From Ceratobasidium sp. AG-K (Eukaryota > Basidiomycota > Agaricomycetes > Cantharellales > Ceratobasidiaceae): 64,000 nucleotides of DNA. The notes beneath the pieces were generated by a model, which was not told where the DNA came from, searched no databases, and saw nothing but the letters and a program-made list of their open reading frames with translations. A program made the translations under genes and the position numbers. This document shows positions 48,031 to 64,000 of the stretch, in pieces; the stretch's first letter is position 1; every line of letters begins with the position of its first letter. The stretch covers positions 1,494,854-1,558,853 of the forward strand of contig JAWNGF010000013.1 of the NCBI GenBank assembly GCA_037039685.1, given 5' to 3'.

Positions 48031-49674
48031 TTTAAGGGGATTTAAAAGGTGTGCTGTGACATATTATCTCGTATACTTGCTCAATAAACTTGTGCGGACG
48101 TAATCTTCAGGTCCTGGGGTCTCCAGATTCGAGTTTTGGGCGCATTGGCTTGCTTTTCTTTTATTTTCTCTGTGAACAGTAAATTTTTACTCACGAAGTT
48201 GTATATTGAGCATAGCGGACCAATTGGCTAATCTGTGTTTTTGCACTTCATTGTCTGTAGGATACTATCTCGGCAGTAATTCTTGTGTATTTCAAGCTGG
48301 TACTCGTCGTGGGCTTTAGGGAATGACGAGGGTACTGCCCCTGAATTTTTGGCACGGCGTAGAGAATGTCGTGATATAATTGCTCTGTTCCGGACGGAAG
48401 CCGGAGTGAAGTTCCCGCGGCATACATGGCTGGGGAATGAACCAACACTGTGAAGCCTAATCGCGCTGAATTCTAGTCGTATCGGCACTGAGAACTCATG
48501 ACTTAAGGCGCTAGACGTGTCCGCTTTCAGTGACTGATGCGCTGAAGATTATCTTTAGGAGTGACTGGGGGGCAAATGAGCTCCACAACCTATTCAAATT
48601 TCCCTTTTATGGTATTGAAGACTGTGAACCATGCGCAAGGCGACTGAAAAATGATATAATCCATCACTGAAAGCGGCCATTTTTGGTTCAGCGCGTTTGC
48701 TAATGGTTTTCAGTGACCTGAGACCCCACAGTGCAACAATATCACATTTTCCTCTGGAGTACTGTCGAGCGCTTGGGGAGCACTCATATGCCTACGAGCG
48801 TCAGGGAGCCCAGTCCTCGTGTGACCTCGTGTGCCTCATCAGGGCCCCCGCGCCCCCCCCCCCCCCCCCCCCCCTGACGCTGCTGAGTAGCAAACGAGCA
48901 CCGGGAGATCCGGTCAGACTTCCCGGGCGCTCCCTGACACTCTTGAGGACTCGGGTGCACGGGTTGAGCTCGGCGAACTTAATGACCGCTCGGAAAATGG
49001 TCCGAGGCGCGGCAGTGTTCTGGTAATGAATGCCGTGCATGTGAGGATTTATCATGCAGTAGCCTTTCTGGCTGGGAGTCCAGTCCTGGACCCTTCTCCC
49101 TTATGTCATGAACCCTGGGACCGGCGCTTGCAGTAAACAAACATTCACTCGACGACAACCAGCTCCTCGGGGACACCATGTGGACTCTGGACAACTATCC
49201 CAAGATGCTCACACAACGCTATGTTACCATATTCGGCAAGTTCCCCGACCTAGGCTCAAGGCATGAGATCGGCCTTCACGGTCAGAACACTATATTTTAC
49301 TAATCTTCTTCCACTTTGGTAACATTGATGGCTCAGTATCACGCTAGCTGGAGCAGAATGCCGATGTGTTCCGATTATTGTTCAATCGATTTCACTTTTC
49401 CAAAACCGTTGCATCCTTTCTCTACCTCCATTATGTTTGGGTCGCCGTCCCCGCAGAACTCAAGCAAGCCATCAAACGACATACGCGAATGCTGTGCCAA
49501 ATGTCGTCAGTCCGGCTCAGCAGTGTGGGGAACGGAACAGAAGACACGGAATCATGGGTGGATCTTTGGTTATCTGATAATGAGACGTACGTACCTGAAG
49601 TATATGTCAGTCTCCTGATCATTCCTCCATTCGTGCTTTATTGCACCATCAAACTTCTCCAATCTGGCATACAT
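48031..49674. other. Intergenic region with poly-C run and an orphan reading frame
   Basis: A run of 22 C lies at 48853-48874 inside a short inverted repeat (48796-48809 against 48929-48942, 13 of 14 paired). A frame at 49366-49617 (LLFNRFHFSKTVASFLYLHY, then a charged stretch) looks protein-like but has no recognised domain and no clear start or splice partners, so it may be a gene relic. Confidence 0.4.
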
Positions 49675-49680
49675 TATAAA
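49675..49680 (+). promoter_or_regulatory. TATA box of the first carboxylesterase
   Basis: TATAAA lies 45 bp upstream of the ATG at 49720, a normal fungal spacing. Confidence 0.5.
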
Positions 49681-49719
49681 AATCAACCATGCTGGTATCT
49701 TTATGCTCGTAGTTCCAAT

Positions 49720-52041
<2,322 letters not shown>

Positions 52042-52607
52042 ACAATGCCGAAAGCCAAAATCACATGCTCTGGCGGGTATGAATATCCGCTCGTAGTTTA
52101 CAGCGATGTGATGACATATGTTCTGGAATTTAAAAAAAATTGATGATTCTGCCCGGAGAGATTAGATCAGTCTGGTTGTCCATATGACTTTGGCCAAAGC
52201 TTTGATTCTCAAGCCCTTCGATTCTGCTGGGCTGAATAAGGTTCGGGTGTACCTGCCAATCAGAAAGCGCAATGCATCGGCCGCGTGGGGCATGATGTTC
52301 TCATATTCTTCATCACAACGATCAGCTCGGGAGCCCGACGTATCCCAATAAGATTTAGGTTTCTCCCGCATTCGTGCGGACCTTCACCCAAAATGCCCGA
52401 TTATCAGATAAGACTCACACAGCATACTATCCGCCATCATGTTCTACAATCAGAGGGTGCCGATTCTGACCCTCTAGTTTAGCCTTTTCAAGTATATTGT
52501 CCCCGTATCGTGGCATATGTTTCGTGATATCACAATTTTATCTCCAGCATACGTAATAGGGCCGCAGTTGCTTTGTCTATGACATCATAGTTGTCCTGCA
52601 CTCGAAT
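52042..52607. other. Spacer between carboxylesterases A and B
   Basis: No gene recognised; it should hold the 3' UTR of copy A. Confidence 0.4.
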
Positions 52608-54414
52608 ATGTTATCCGTATTTAGGTATACTGCCTTTGGAATTACGCTTGGATGTTTAGTCGTGGCGCGGACCTCTGGTCCCGCCGTCAAGGGGGATGGA
52701 TGGGGTTTCCTTCCCTGGCGCGCAGAACGTAACCCAGGGGATAGAATGGTTTTACGGAATCCCATTTGCTGAGCCACTAGTTGACTCCTTGCGTTTCAGG
52801 GCTCCTCGCCCGTGGTCTCCAGTCAACGACTCCCATGTCCTCAACACGACGCAGTTTGGACCAGCCTGCGAGCAAGAAAACTCATTTTATCCCGCCAAGT
52901 CCGAAGATTGTCTAACGTTAGACATGTGTATGTGTACCTCATTCCGAACGACCAATTGCTAATATATCCGGAACAGGGAGGCTCGCTAATATCACCGGCA
53001 AATTACCTGTTATGGTATGGACTGGCGAGCTGATCTCAGCTTTGTGAGTTTCATCGCTTGAATTTCACTTAGATGGAGGCGGGTGGGACGGTGGATATGC
53101 CGCGGCCTATCCCGGATCAGAATTCATTCCAGATTGTACGCTGCCAGTCCGCAGATATCTTTGTTCACGTAACTTGACTCATCTCGAATTCACACAGGGG
53201 AAGCCCGTTATTTATGTAGGATAAACTATAGTGTCGGAACATACGGATGTAAGTATAGCAACGAATATCATTTGTAGAGTTCTTCTTTACTGATTGTTGA
53301 TTTAATACTAGTTCCACCTGGAGGTCAGCGCATATTCTGATTATTATGCTTCAGGACTTATCCATGTACGTAGCCACCTCCAGAGTCTCGGAGCGCGGAC
53401 CGCCTGGTCGCAATAGGACCGGTTGTTTACGCTGGTGCAGACCTTTTACTGCAATAACCGGCCGACAACTTAACGGGCGGGTAACTTCGCTAAAGTGCCT
53501 TTTATCAACGGAGGTAATCCAAAGTTTTCTAGCATCAGATCCGCCGCATATAACCTCATGCTTTTTTATATAGCTCGACGCGATGAAGGTACTGTATTTG
53601 TTATCATTACGTACCCGGAAACTGAAGAAGATATCTGCAATCTCCTCACGGACCCGACCTCAATATTTGGCCTACAAATACGACCGCCACAACGTAGTTA
53701 CTGTCGTACTATCCAGCCGACCCAGTTGCAGGGTCGTCGTATGACACCGGGAATGAGACTTTCGGATTTGCGGCTCAATAAGTGATTGTCGAGTATCGTT
53801 GGTGACTATATATTTCAGGTATGTCTAGATTGATCGTTTGTTTAGATACCTGCGTGAGCTGGTTCCCGAATGTTTATGCACATATAGCTAGGCTAATCTC
53901 CGTACGCATCTCCAAATTGCGTGAGAATTTTGTGTTCCGAACTGGTATGGGAGCCTGCCGGCAGTTTGGAAATAATATGAATTTCATCTACTCCAGGTCC
54001 TTCCTTTTCGCTGAGACTATAATCACCGACCCAGCCCAGGTACCGTGTGGGGTTCGGCACACCGGGAAGATCTTTTTTGTACTCCAGGGAGTTCATCTTA
54101 CAGAAGGTGCATCCGAAGGACTGGTCGAGCCGGAAGAATCAGTTCTCGACTATTGGTGAGCAAACCCAAGAGCACAGTTGCGCAACTACTCGGCTAACCG
54201 TTTCAAAGGACAACCTTTGCGTACCAGCTCGATCCCAACCCTGGCTCGGGAGAACGTAGGTTGCCTTGATTACCTGTGTGTGCTACCTGACCCGGCCCCA
54301 ATTCTAGGGCCTTAATGGCCTCAGTATGGCGTTAATGCTACATTAATTCAGCTCGCGTCGAACATCTCAACGGCAACAGGCACTTTCAGGGAGGAGGTGA
54401 TTGAATTCTTATAA
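52608..54414 (+). pseudogene. Degenerate type-B carboxylesterase, copy B
   Basis: Homology to copies A and C is visible in pieces: a signal-like start (52608), YGIPFAEPLVDSLRF, EDCLTLDM, ANITGKLPVMVW, DGGGWDGGYAAAYPGS, then RINYSVGTYG, NGG near 53510, and a C-terminal piece with NATLIQLASNIS ending at 54414. Frameshifts lie near 52690 and 53218. The segment that should carry the nucleophile (FGESAG) is deleted between about 53310 and 53400, along with most of the central domain. More stops follow. It cannot encode an active esterase. Confidence 0.85.
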
Positions 54415-55303
54415 GCCCCTTACCTCTAACAGTAGGTCGACACCTCTTTCAGAGGCTCATGACCGAGGAGAAGGGGCTTCCGTAGCCTATTTCTTCAATT
54501 TAGTAGAGTGTACTAGCATTTGGATCTGAGACCGTAACTCCTTGAAAGTAGTTCAATGAGATGTTGAAACGTGATGATTTATAGTTACATTGCCGGGTAA
54601 GATTAAAATTGAGCCTGATGCTTAGAACCCCTCCGGAGCCGCCCGTGACTGTCGGAGGGGACTGTGCTGGTACTGTCACGACCATGCCAGTTCCTCGACC
54701 TGAAATCCCAGAGTTTTGAATCACGTGAGCATGTATTGATAATTTACTACTCCCAACAAGCATTCTTTCTCAACCTGGACCATCACTTTCATCACGCCCC
54801 GTTATGTGATTCCACTACCTCCCGACTACGTACCCTATCTTATCTTGAATCTGTCTGGCATTCGCTCGATTTTGGCTATCACCAACTACTCAATTCCTAG
54901 CCCTATTGACACCGGGATGCCCCGATCGATCACTTTCTGAGGTCCTGATCCGAGGTGTTTGTCACATCCATGTTCTCGCAGGCCGATTCATTTGCCCGAC
55001 ATCACCGGGATCAGAAGTTTACGATCTCGCCAAGCAAACGCTATGCATGATTTTGCAGATGTCTACTTCCGTGATGGGCAGGGGTAGAGAGGAGGTGCGA
55101 AGCTAAATTGACACATCCATGATCCGTCATGTTCCTTCCCTTCTCTTTCCGCAGTGCTTCGCGTTTTTTTTCATCGGACGAATGCCTCCGATTTATTGTC
55201 TTGATCACCTTCCGAATGACGCACCTTAACTACGCAATGGGAGTGAAATCTTCAGATATAAGGGCTCGAGTAGTCTACTTGGTTGGGTAGTCGCTCTCTC
55301 AGA
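54415..55303. other. Spacer and promoter of carboxylesterase C
   Basis: GATATAAGG near 55255-55263, about 45 bp before the ATG at 55304, is a plausible TATA element. No gene was seen in the rest. Confidence 0.4.
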
Positions 55304-57549
<2,246 letters not shown>

Positions 57550-57622
57550 AAACTGAACATTGCTTTCTAATTTCATTCGTGGATCCTTTATGAGGTACAA
57601 CTGCAACTCCTTGTGGGAATTG

Positions 57623-58387
57623 TTAGGATTGCAAGTCCTCAAGAACCACCATCAATTCAGCATTGCTATAATAACCACTCCCCGGCTTGAGGTGCCAGCC
57701 AACAATTTTCCATTTCTTCCGACTGTATTCTTGAAACTTTAAACTTGCAAAACGTTCAACTGCGGCAATCGTGCGAAGGCCTGCGAACCCTTGCTGGGTG
57801 GCGGGAGTTTGCATCTTGAGGAACGGTTCTTCTTTAAGCCTCTTTTCTGACACGTACGTGGACCAAGTGCGTGTGTTATTCTCAGAGGCTTTGGCGATAG
57901 CTTGCTCTATCCACCGCGGAAACTATGATGAGCCGAAGTGGAGTATAGCGGTGCAACACTAGAAGAACGTACCGAAATCCTCGCTGTTGGAACTATAAGA
58001 AAAAGAGCTACCTAGTATTGCGTAACGATCTGGTAGCAGCCTTGAGCCGTGCCCTGGTTTTAGTAGGGCATCGCATTCCTTGACCAGCCCATCGAGTTGG
58101 TAAAATGCCGCATCAGCTCGAAGGTTAGCTAACGCTAGATTGGGCGACATATGCGGTGGAATGACCTTCTCGCTCAGTGGGAGGACAGTGTATCCGCATA
58201 GGTAGTCAGAGATGATACGGAAGAGATGGGGATCGCGGGAGAGTTTGAGGTGGCGGGTTTGGGCCTCGCGAAAGTCGCCTAGGAAGCAGATCGAAAAATA
58301 GTTGCGGCCACCAAATTCGATCTGGGATCGAGTCAAGAGAAATTCTTTTCCTTGTACGGTGACTTGATAGCTTGCGTCACGGTCCAT
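57623..58387 (-). CDS. BTB (POZ/T1-type) domain protein, copy 1
   Basis: A short BTB-domain protein. It opens MDRDASYQVTVQGKEFLLT, with the BTB core SRDPHLFRIISDYLCGYTVL and LRADAAFYQLDGLVKECDAL, patterns shared by KCTD-like T1 domains. A single intron joins SEDF to EQAIAKASENN (acceptor just before AGCAAGC). The C-terminal half has LRTIAAVERFA and ends LMVVLEDLQS. It faces carboxylesterase C tail to tail, 73 bp apart. BTB proteins usually oligomerise or recruit cullin-3; which applies here is unknown. This is the most intact of the first three copies. Confidence 0.8.
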
Positions 58388-58825
58388 GGCTAGCGGGCGA
58401 GGTGGTGGAGGGTTACGTGGCTGGCAAATGGAGCCGCGTGGCTAAATGGGCGGATGCAACCTACGGATGCAATGGGACCGTTTCGGACGTGTTCCGTGCT
58501 CCCACGCTTGTAGGATGTGCCTTGCATTGCTCCAGGGTTCATTTATCCATGAAATTGACGAAAGATCCGGTTGTAACATGTAATTTGCACCAATACACAT
58601 GATCAATCCCGAGGATTAATATCTAAGTTTACAGAGTGGAAACGCGCTGAGATTACGAAAATAGACTTAGGCTTTCATTATAGATCTGGTTTTACGTGCT
58701 TCAATTATGCGTATGAATGACCGGAAGCTATAGGGATGCCCTGTTCCATATGCTCATCATCCTTCAAACACGACCATCAATTGACAGTCAACGCAACCAT
58801 TGGGCATAGGTGTCTCATTCAGATG

Positions 58826-59522
58826 TCAACCAACGAGCTTCCACCAAGCACCTTCATATCCAAGTTTTCCCATCTTTATATCGGCAAAGCGCTCCATTGC
58901 GGCAATCGTACGAAGTCCGTTGAAACCCCTGTTCGACTCCGGCCTTTCCATCATATTGAGAGGTTCTTCCTTGAGTCTCTCTTCTTTAACGTATGTGCAC
59001 CAAGTACGAACTAGGTTGTCAGTCGCTTTGACCATTCTCGTATCTTTCATAAGAAATCACCTGGTGAGTAATGAGTTGCGAAACACAGGACTGAGTCGAC
59101 TCGCCAATGTCACGATTGAAACTTGGATCAAACGTGAAGGAGCTTCCGAGTATTGCATAACGCTCCTTCCAGGCTTTCCTATACGCTCGAGGGCTTATCA
59201 AAGCATCGCACTCTTTGACGAGATCGTCCAGTTGGTAGAAAACTGCATCGGCTCGGAGGTTGGTCAATGCCAGGTGAGGCGACATCCGAGGTGGAATAAC
59301 CTTCTCGTTCAGCGGAAGGACAGAGTAGCCACAGAGATAGTCGGATATGATATGGAAAAGGTCGGGATCGCGACAAAGCTTAAGATGACGGGTTTGTGCT
59401 TCACGAAGGTCACCCAAGAAACACATCGAAAAGTAGTTTGGGCTATCGAACTCGACCTGAGACCTCGCCAAGATAAAATCTCTCCCCTGCACGGTTACTT
59501 TATATTTATCGTCGTGATCCAT
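58826..59522 (-). CDS. BTB (POZ/T1-type) domain protein, copy 2, C-terminally truncated
   Basis: It opens MDHDDKYKVTVQGRDFIL, with CRDPDLFHIISDYLCGYSVL and LRADAVFYQLDDLVKECDAL. The intron (59044-59104) uses a GC-AG pair with donor GCGAGT and joins RDI to DTRMVKATDN, matching copy 3. In the last exon a TGA at 58826-58828 stands where copy 1 has Trp (VGWHL). The frame then stays open for 22 more codons, ending LMVVFEG at 58757, so the stop looks like a recent point change. The product lacks only the last ~23 residues and may still fold. Confidence 0.7.
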
Positions 59523-59764
59523 GAGTGAGGGATATGGAGATGGAAGTTTGTGGCTATGAATGCGGATGCAACCAAATCGGACTTGGCTGGCTCGAGATAT
59601 CCGTCATGCGCCCATCATGCTGAGTCAAAGTGTCGGCTGGCTTATCTGACCACTACCAGCTAGCTGTGGTAAATTATGGATATTTTATAAATAAATCTGT
59701 CAAGTAATAATTACTTCATGGCTAAATTCTATCACGCGCTACGACGGTTTTCCGAACACCGCCA

Positions 59765-60531
59765 TCAGCTGGCTCGTAACACCCCGATCATCGGTCTCCT
59801 TTCTGATATGCCACCCTCGTAGCTCCCAATCCAGGCGGGCGTTCCTGCCAACAGCACCGTCGAAAAGCGCTCGATCGCAGCGATCGTACGGAGTGCTTCA
59901 AATCCCCCGCTCGATTCAGGGGTTTCCATGGTGTTAAGTGGCGGTTCGTGGAGCCTTCTTTCAGTCCCATACGTCTTCCAACGTTTTCCTTCAGCAGCCT
60001 TACTCATTTGAGTGTCTAGAGCAGAGACAAATAAAAGGTTCGAGCAAAGATGCGTCATAGTGCCAGACCTACCAATGTCGTCGCTCCGCCCATGTCGATA
60101 CAAACTTCCCAAAATCATATAGCGCTCTTCGGCCGAGGACCAACCTCCTTGGGTTTCATGAGCGCGTCGCATGCTTTGACTAATCCCTCTAGTTGATAAA
60201 AGGCTGCGTCGGCGCGTAGATTGAGCATCACCGTGGCTGGCGACATGAGCGCTGGAAGGAATTGGTCGTTCAATGGAAGTATTGTGTAGCCGCACAAGTA
60301 ATTGGAGATTAACCGGAATAAGTCTGGGTCACGAGAGAGCTTGAGCCGGCGAGTGTCAGCCTCGTGGAAGTCTCCGAGGAAGCAAGACGTAAAGTAGTTT
60401 GGGGCATCAAACTGGATTTGTGATTTGGTTAGGATAAACTCCTCGCCTCGAATGACGATTGTGTATTCAGGATCGTATTCGAGCTTGACGATAGAGGATG
60501 TGTGTTCCGGTGTTGGCAAATCTTGTTCCAT
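59765..60531 (-). pseudogene. BTB (POZ/T1-type) domain gene, copy 3, frameshifted
   Basis: The BTB core is intact (MEQDLPTPEH start; SRDPDLFRLISNYLCGYTIL; LRADAAFYQLEGLVKACDAL). After DALMKP the expected continuation (AEERYMILGSLYRHG) lies in another frame, so a small indel sits near 60150. A second shift near 59870 separates LRTIAAIERF from the conserved ending GWHIRKETDDRG and LMAVFG. The intron near 60002-60073 is normal. Two shifts in one short gene suggest decay, though assembly indels cannot be excluded. Confidence 0.7.
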
Positions 60532-61309
60532 ACTAGATAGACCTCAGACGGTTTCGCTGGGGGTGGTGGAGTGGTGAAAGTGGTGAAGTTGACGTTATTT
60601 TGTCCAACACGGGTTCTTAACCTCGTGTTCACACCTCGAGGCATCTGGACTGTGCAGGCTTTAAGTGAGCTTCTTTGTTCGTTCTTACCTACTATCTATC
60701 ATCGTACAGCCGCAGCTAATCAAGCTGTACGTGGAAATGGGCCTGACCGTCCGTTCTTCGCGCATACACGCAGCGGCCAGGGTATAGATAGCATGTATGC
60801 GCCACGATCCATGCAAACCCTCGCCATAGCCCTAGCTGCCGGCAGTCTCGACCAATTTTTTGCCTATCAAAATAAGTTTCAAACGATTCGAGAGGTGTAG
60901 AAGCTATGAACCAGGAACACTGTTTGAGGGGCGGATAGATGAGCTAGAATTGATACTGAGTTTGCTGTGAAATTGAAGGCAAGAAACGCCTCGCCGAAAT
61001 CTACTCCAAGAGACCGGAATGCAAGCCTACGACCTAGAAGCGGGTATCTATTTTGCGCGATCGACGACACCTCGAGCCTCGATAGAAAAATACTACAAGG
61101 TTGAATGAATTACGCTGGATTAGCCGGAACGCACTGTCACACGGGTGCCACCTAGTCCAGTTAAGGAACATCCAGCATAGGAAGGCTCGATTTTCCCTGG
61201 CGCTAAACGGCGTTTGGGTTGCCCTACGTAGTACTTGAGATTCAATGACGTAGCTGGGAACAAGCCACTGGAGGCGGTGGTATCGGTTCGTTATATAATA
61301 TTATTATCT
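60532..61309. other. Spacer, no gene recognised
   Basis: Lies upstream of BTB copy 3. A short plus-strand frame at 60571-60900 has no domain. Confidence 0.35.
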
Positions 61310-61870
61310 CAAGAAGATGCTCAAGAATGGTGGCGGTTAACCCGTACTTCGGCCAGGACGGACCTATCGAGGCGGCCTTAGCATAACGATGCATTTCAAA
61401 TCACTTATGAGAAGTACTTGACGTGGGATTAGGATCAGTGGTGTAGGCGAACGCAAGCCTAGCGCCAAGGGTCAGGGATCATCGCGTAGAGTAACGAACT
61501 ATACCTACCAGTAGTCGATCACAGTCTCCTCGAGTGCAACCATATCGGCGGTGATGTTGGGGTAGGTATGCACAGTCTGAACTACAAACCAGGTTTCAGC
61601 AGTGTGATATACACCATACTGCGGCCAAGCGCCAGAGGTCACAGTAAACAGGTAGGACCTAGCAATGAACTAATGAGTAAAACTGGGGCGAGCTCGGATT
61701 TAGGCAAATTACCAAGCATTAACTCCAGATTGGGTCGCAATGCGTAAATGGTCCCGCCGAGCAGCCTAAAAAATGAGATCTCCCACTAGGCTCGTCAGGC
61801 GCTTATACTGAGCTGCCAATCCAAAAGTATCATTGCCTGAGCCAATGTTTTGATGCTTCCAAGTGCCAAC
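61310..61870 (-). pseudogene. Inverted remnant of a type-B carboxylesterase, copy D
   Basis: Minus-strand sequence closely follows the 3' part of copy C: SGNDTFGLAAQYKRLTSL, then RRDHLRIATQSGVNAW, a block with PQYGVYHTAETWF, HTYPNITADMVALEETVIDY and, after an intron, FAYTTDPNPTSS and PSWPKYG. A TAG replaces the Gln codon after LIF. The 5' two thirds of the gene, with the nucleophile, are absent. This is a truncated, inverted duplicate of copy C or a close relative. Confidence 0.8.
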
Positions 61871-62784
61871 TATCAACCAGAGGTTGTGGCGCTGACAACA
61901 CAATATATGCGCTGTATCTGACTTGATTTATCCTCAACCAGGATCCGAATGCGAACATCATTTGACACCACAGTGCCCAGCTACCAATCTCGCCCTCCTT
62001 TCCCCCCGGTTTGCGAAGTTACTCAGGCAGTGACCCTTGGATGGCTCGCCATGGCGCTGGTGCCTGTAATACACATGTCTAGCTATTTGAATATTAGATT
62101 CGCTGAAGTCAATAGCGATTAAACCACTAACCCAATTACCCTGAAACGCTTGAATAGGACGAAGCTCATTGCCAAGGCCAATGAACATTTTTCCCGTGGC
62201 GCGCAGCCACTCCAGAAAGCGACAATATTTTTCTATCTAACCCCCCGCTCGAGTCTGCAAGATACTAAGGGCTCTGACGTCCCACTGAACCACTCGTCGT
62301 TCCTCGTTGCCTTGGGCTGGAAGTATGTCGAGGAGCTTTACGCATCAAGCAAATTCAGTAGCATGTCTAATCTTGTCATAAGGCTTTGACGATATGGTTG
62401 ATGTGCTTTGAAGTTCTTTTAAATTTTTCCTTGAGATACATAGGGTCGGCTTTCGAATGAGTATAGCTAGAATCCTTCCTAGGGGTCGCTGGAAGGGTAC
62501 ATATTGCAGTATGCAGCCCACACGGACCAAACTCTTACAACTACATACCGGCATCTGAAACCTGTTCAATTAAAAGGCCATGGTTTCAGCGCTACTCGCA
62601 CCACGTACTCTGAGAGAATACAACTCCCGTAGCTTGGCCTTTGAGACTATGCTCCGCTTGTCCTGAATTGGACGAGGAATGGTGAAATAAGTCATGAAGC
62701 AACGAGGTCACCTCGCCAGTGACATAATGTTGATCGAAGTCCCACGAAAGGCATTACGTGTATATCTGCAATAAAACATACACC
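61871..62784. other. Spacer, no gene recognised
   Basis: Separates the esterase remnant from BTB copy 4. No frame with a known domain was seen. Confidence 0.35.
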
Positions 62785-63590
62785 CTACTGCATCATCTCC
62801 TCCGGTTTCTCCAACTCTTGTATTGGTATGGGCATCAGGGCGACTCCCACCCTATGAACGAGAATAACCATCTCATAGTCACTCAAAGGTTCCCCATCGA
62901 TCTCCTTTCGAACCACATTCCACCCTCCCAAACACCATGTTTTGTGATAATCTGGGCCCAGCATATGGCTCACGACACGTTGCACCGCGGCCAATATCCG
63001 TAGCCCACCAAACCCTATAGGGCCGTCGGGACCACCGGGACGAACGAGGTCGAGAAAAGGTGGCTCTTTTACTTGATACGAGCTGATGAAGACTTTGGTG
63101 TAGTTTGACATGTCGCTGGTCAAGTCTGCGGCTAGATCGTCATTGTTAATTTCACAGTAGATGTGGTGAAACGGACCACGCTACCTGCTTCCCTCTCGAA
63201 AGACGGCTTTACAGCCCCAAGAATGGCCATGTAATTTTCTTTAGCCGTAGGATCTTGTTTGGCCGAGAAAACATCGCATGCCTCGACTAGTCCATTGAGT
63301 TTGTAAAACGTGGCGTCGACTCGAAGGTTCGTCATTGCATTTTCTGGGGTCATGTACGGAGGTATAATTTTATTGCTCAGAGGCAGAACCGTATAGCCAC
63401 ACAGATAGTCGAGAACAACTCTGAACAAGTCGGGGTCGCGAAACAAGACGAGTTGACGCGCTTCTGCCTCGGGAGTCTGGCCAAGAAAACATTGAGTGAA
63501 ATAATTCGGACCGTCAAACTCGATTTGGGATTTGGTCAAGGTAAAAGTCTTGTCGCGGATTATGACGGTGTACTTGGGGTCGGAGTCCAT
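62785..63590 (-). CDS. BTB (POZ/T1-type) domain protein, copy 4
   Basis: It opens MDSDPKYTVIIRDKTFTLT, with FRDPDLFRVVLDYLCGYTVL and LRVDATFYKLNGLVEACDVF. One intron near 63130-63185 joins SFEREAG to the second exon, which carries VKEPPFLDLVRPGGPDG, GLRILAAVQRVV and ends at 62785. It is more diverged from copies 1-3 than they are from each other and has a longer, Pro-rich C-terminus. The frame is intact. Confidence 0.78.
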
Positions 63591-64000
63591 GGCTCTAGCT
63601 GGGTCGTAGTTGGGATGAAAACGTGGGTTTCATTTCGTGTAAACGCGACGAGAGTGAGAGACGCGGCAGGCAAGGGTAATTGCCAATTCCGGCACGCGTC
63701 TCTCGACCATAACAACTCCAAACTGCGCGCTGTGCTCGATTCCTTCATGACTGGGAACAGCCGGTCATCACCCAAGTCGAAGCGTGCTCTGTATCTTTAC
63801 CCATGTCCTCGTAGGCTGTACCATCGCCGTCTTCGTGAAGGCTAATTTCTCCCATACCTACCAACCGGAACCTGCTGATCCAAAATCTACCCTGCAACCA
63901 AAGGGCCCAAGTCAGAGCGAGTTCGCGTATGAGCCCAAGCGACTCAAATACCTTGCCAATTCAAAACTTCAAAACGAACCGATGTACCCCTATTGATTGC
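63591..64000. other. 5' flank of BTB copy 4, window end
   Basis: No gene supported. A plus-strand frame from 63784 has a hydrophobic start but is cut by the window end and has no recognised domain. Confidence 0.35.

Overview
This is a eukaryotic window, almost certainly from an Agaricomycete fungus; the gene families suggest a Rhizoctonia/Ceratobasidium-like genome, which is inference from family content, not from a marker gene. Genes are dense, on both strands, and cut by many 45-75 bp GT-AG introns, including several very short exons. Families typical of these fungi are present: a DUF6535 membrane protein, an F-box protein, repeated carboxylesterases, a fungalysin, a small beta-trefoil-like protein and a tandem family of BTB-domain proteins. 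No bacterial operons, CRISPR arrays or convincing RNA genes were seen.

Layout. 1-5.5 kb: a nine-exon DUF6535 gene with a 5-nt microexon. 7-13.9 kb: an F-box-like gene on the minus strand, split by a complete 6,054-bp Ty1/copia element (identical 283-bp LTRs, 5-bp target duplication). 14.5-18.1 kb: SEY1, the ER-fusion GTPase, in 18 exons. 18.6-20.6 kb: an amidase. 21.8-22.3 kb: a small unknown protein with a 7-nt exon. 23.3-24.7 kb: a ferritin-like (iminophenyl-pyruvate dimer synthase type) protein. 25.3-30.2 kb: a second Ty1/copia element (4,856 bp; LTRs differ at one base). 30.7-33.4 kb: a secreted M36 fungalysin whose catalytic Glu is Lys. 35.1-42.7 kb: a large BEACH-WD40 gene. 43.3 kb: a small beta-trefoil/I66-like protein. 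46.3-48 kb: an unknown protein with an LRAT/PPPDE-like Asn-Cys motif. 49.7-57.5 kb: two apparently intact secreted type-B carboxylesterases flanking a wrecked third copy; an inverted fourth remnant lies at 61.3-61.9 kb. 57.6-63.6 kb: four tandem minus-strand BTB genes, two of them visibly damaged.

Most notable signals. (1) Both copia elements are complete, flanked by target duplications and almost LTR-identical, and each keeps one unbroken gag-pol frame apart from in-frame stops (4 and 6 TGA codons, each readable as a CGA arginine codon with one C-to-T change, plus one TAG near the element 1 gag start) and several lost catalytic Asp codons that also fit CpG transitions. This suggests CpG-targeted inactivation of a lineage that is still mobilised in trans. 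(2) The element 1 insertion can be undone on paper: dropping the element and one target-site copy gives a continuous host frame. (3) Both elements carry a 14-nt half-tRNA(iMet) primer-binding site that directly abuts the LTR, and in element 2 the gag ATG lies inside it. (4) Microexons of 5 and 7 nt, and possibly 2 nt, are needed to keep conserved protein motifs in frame.
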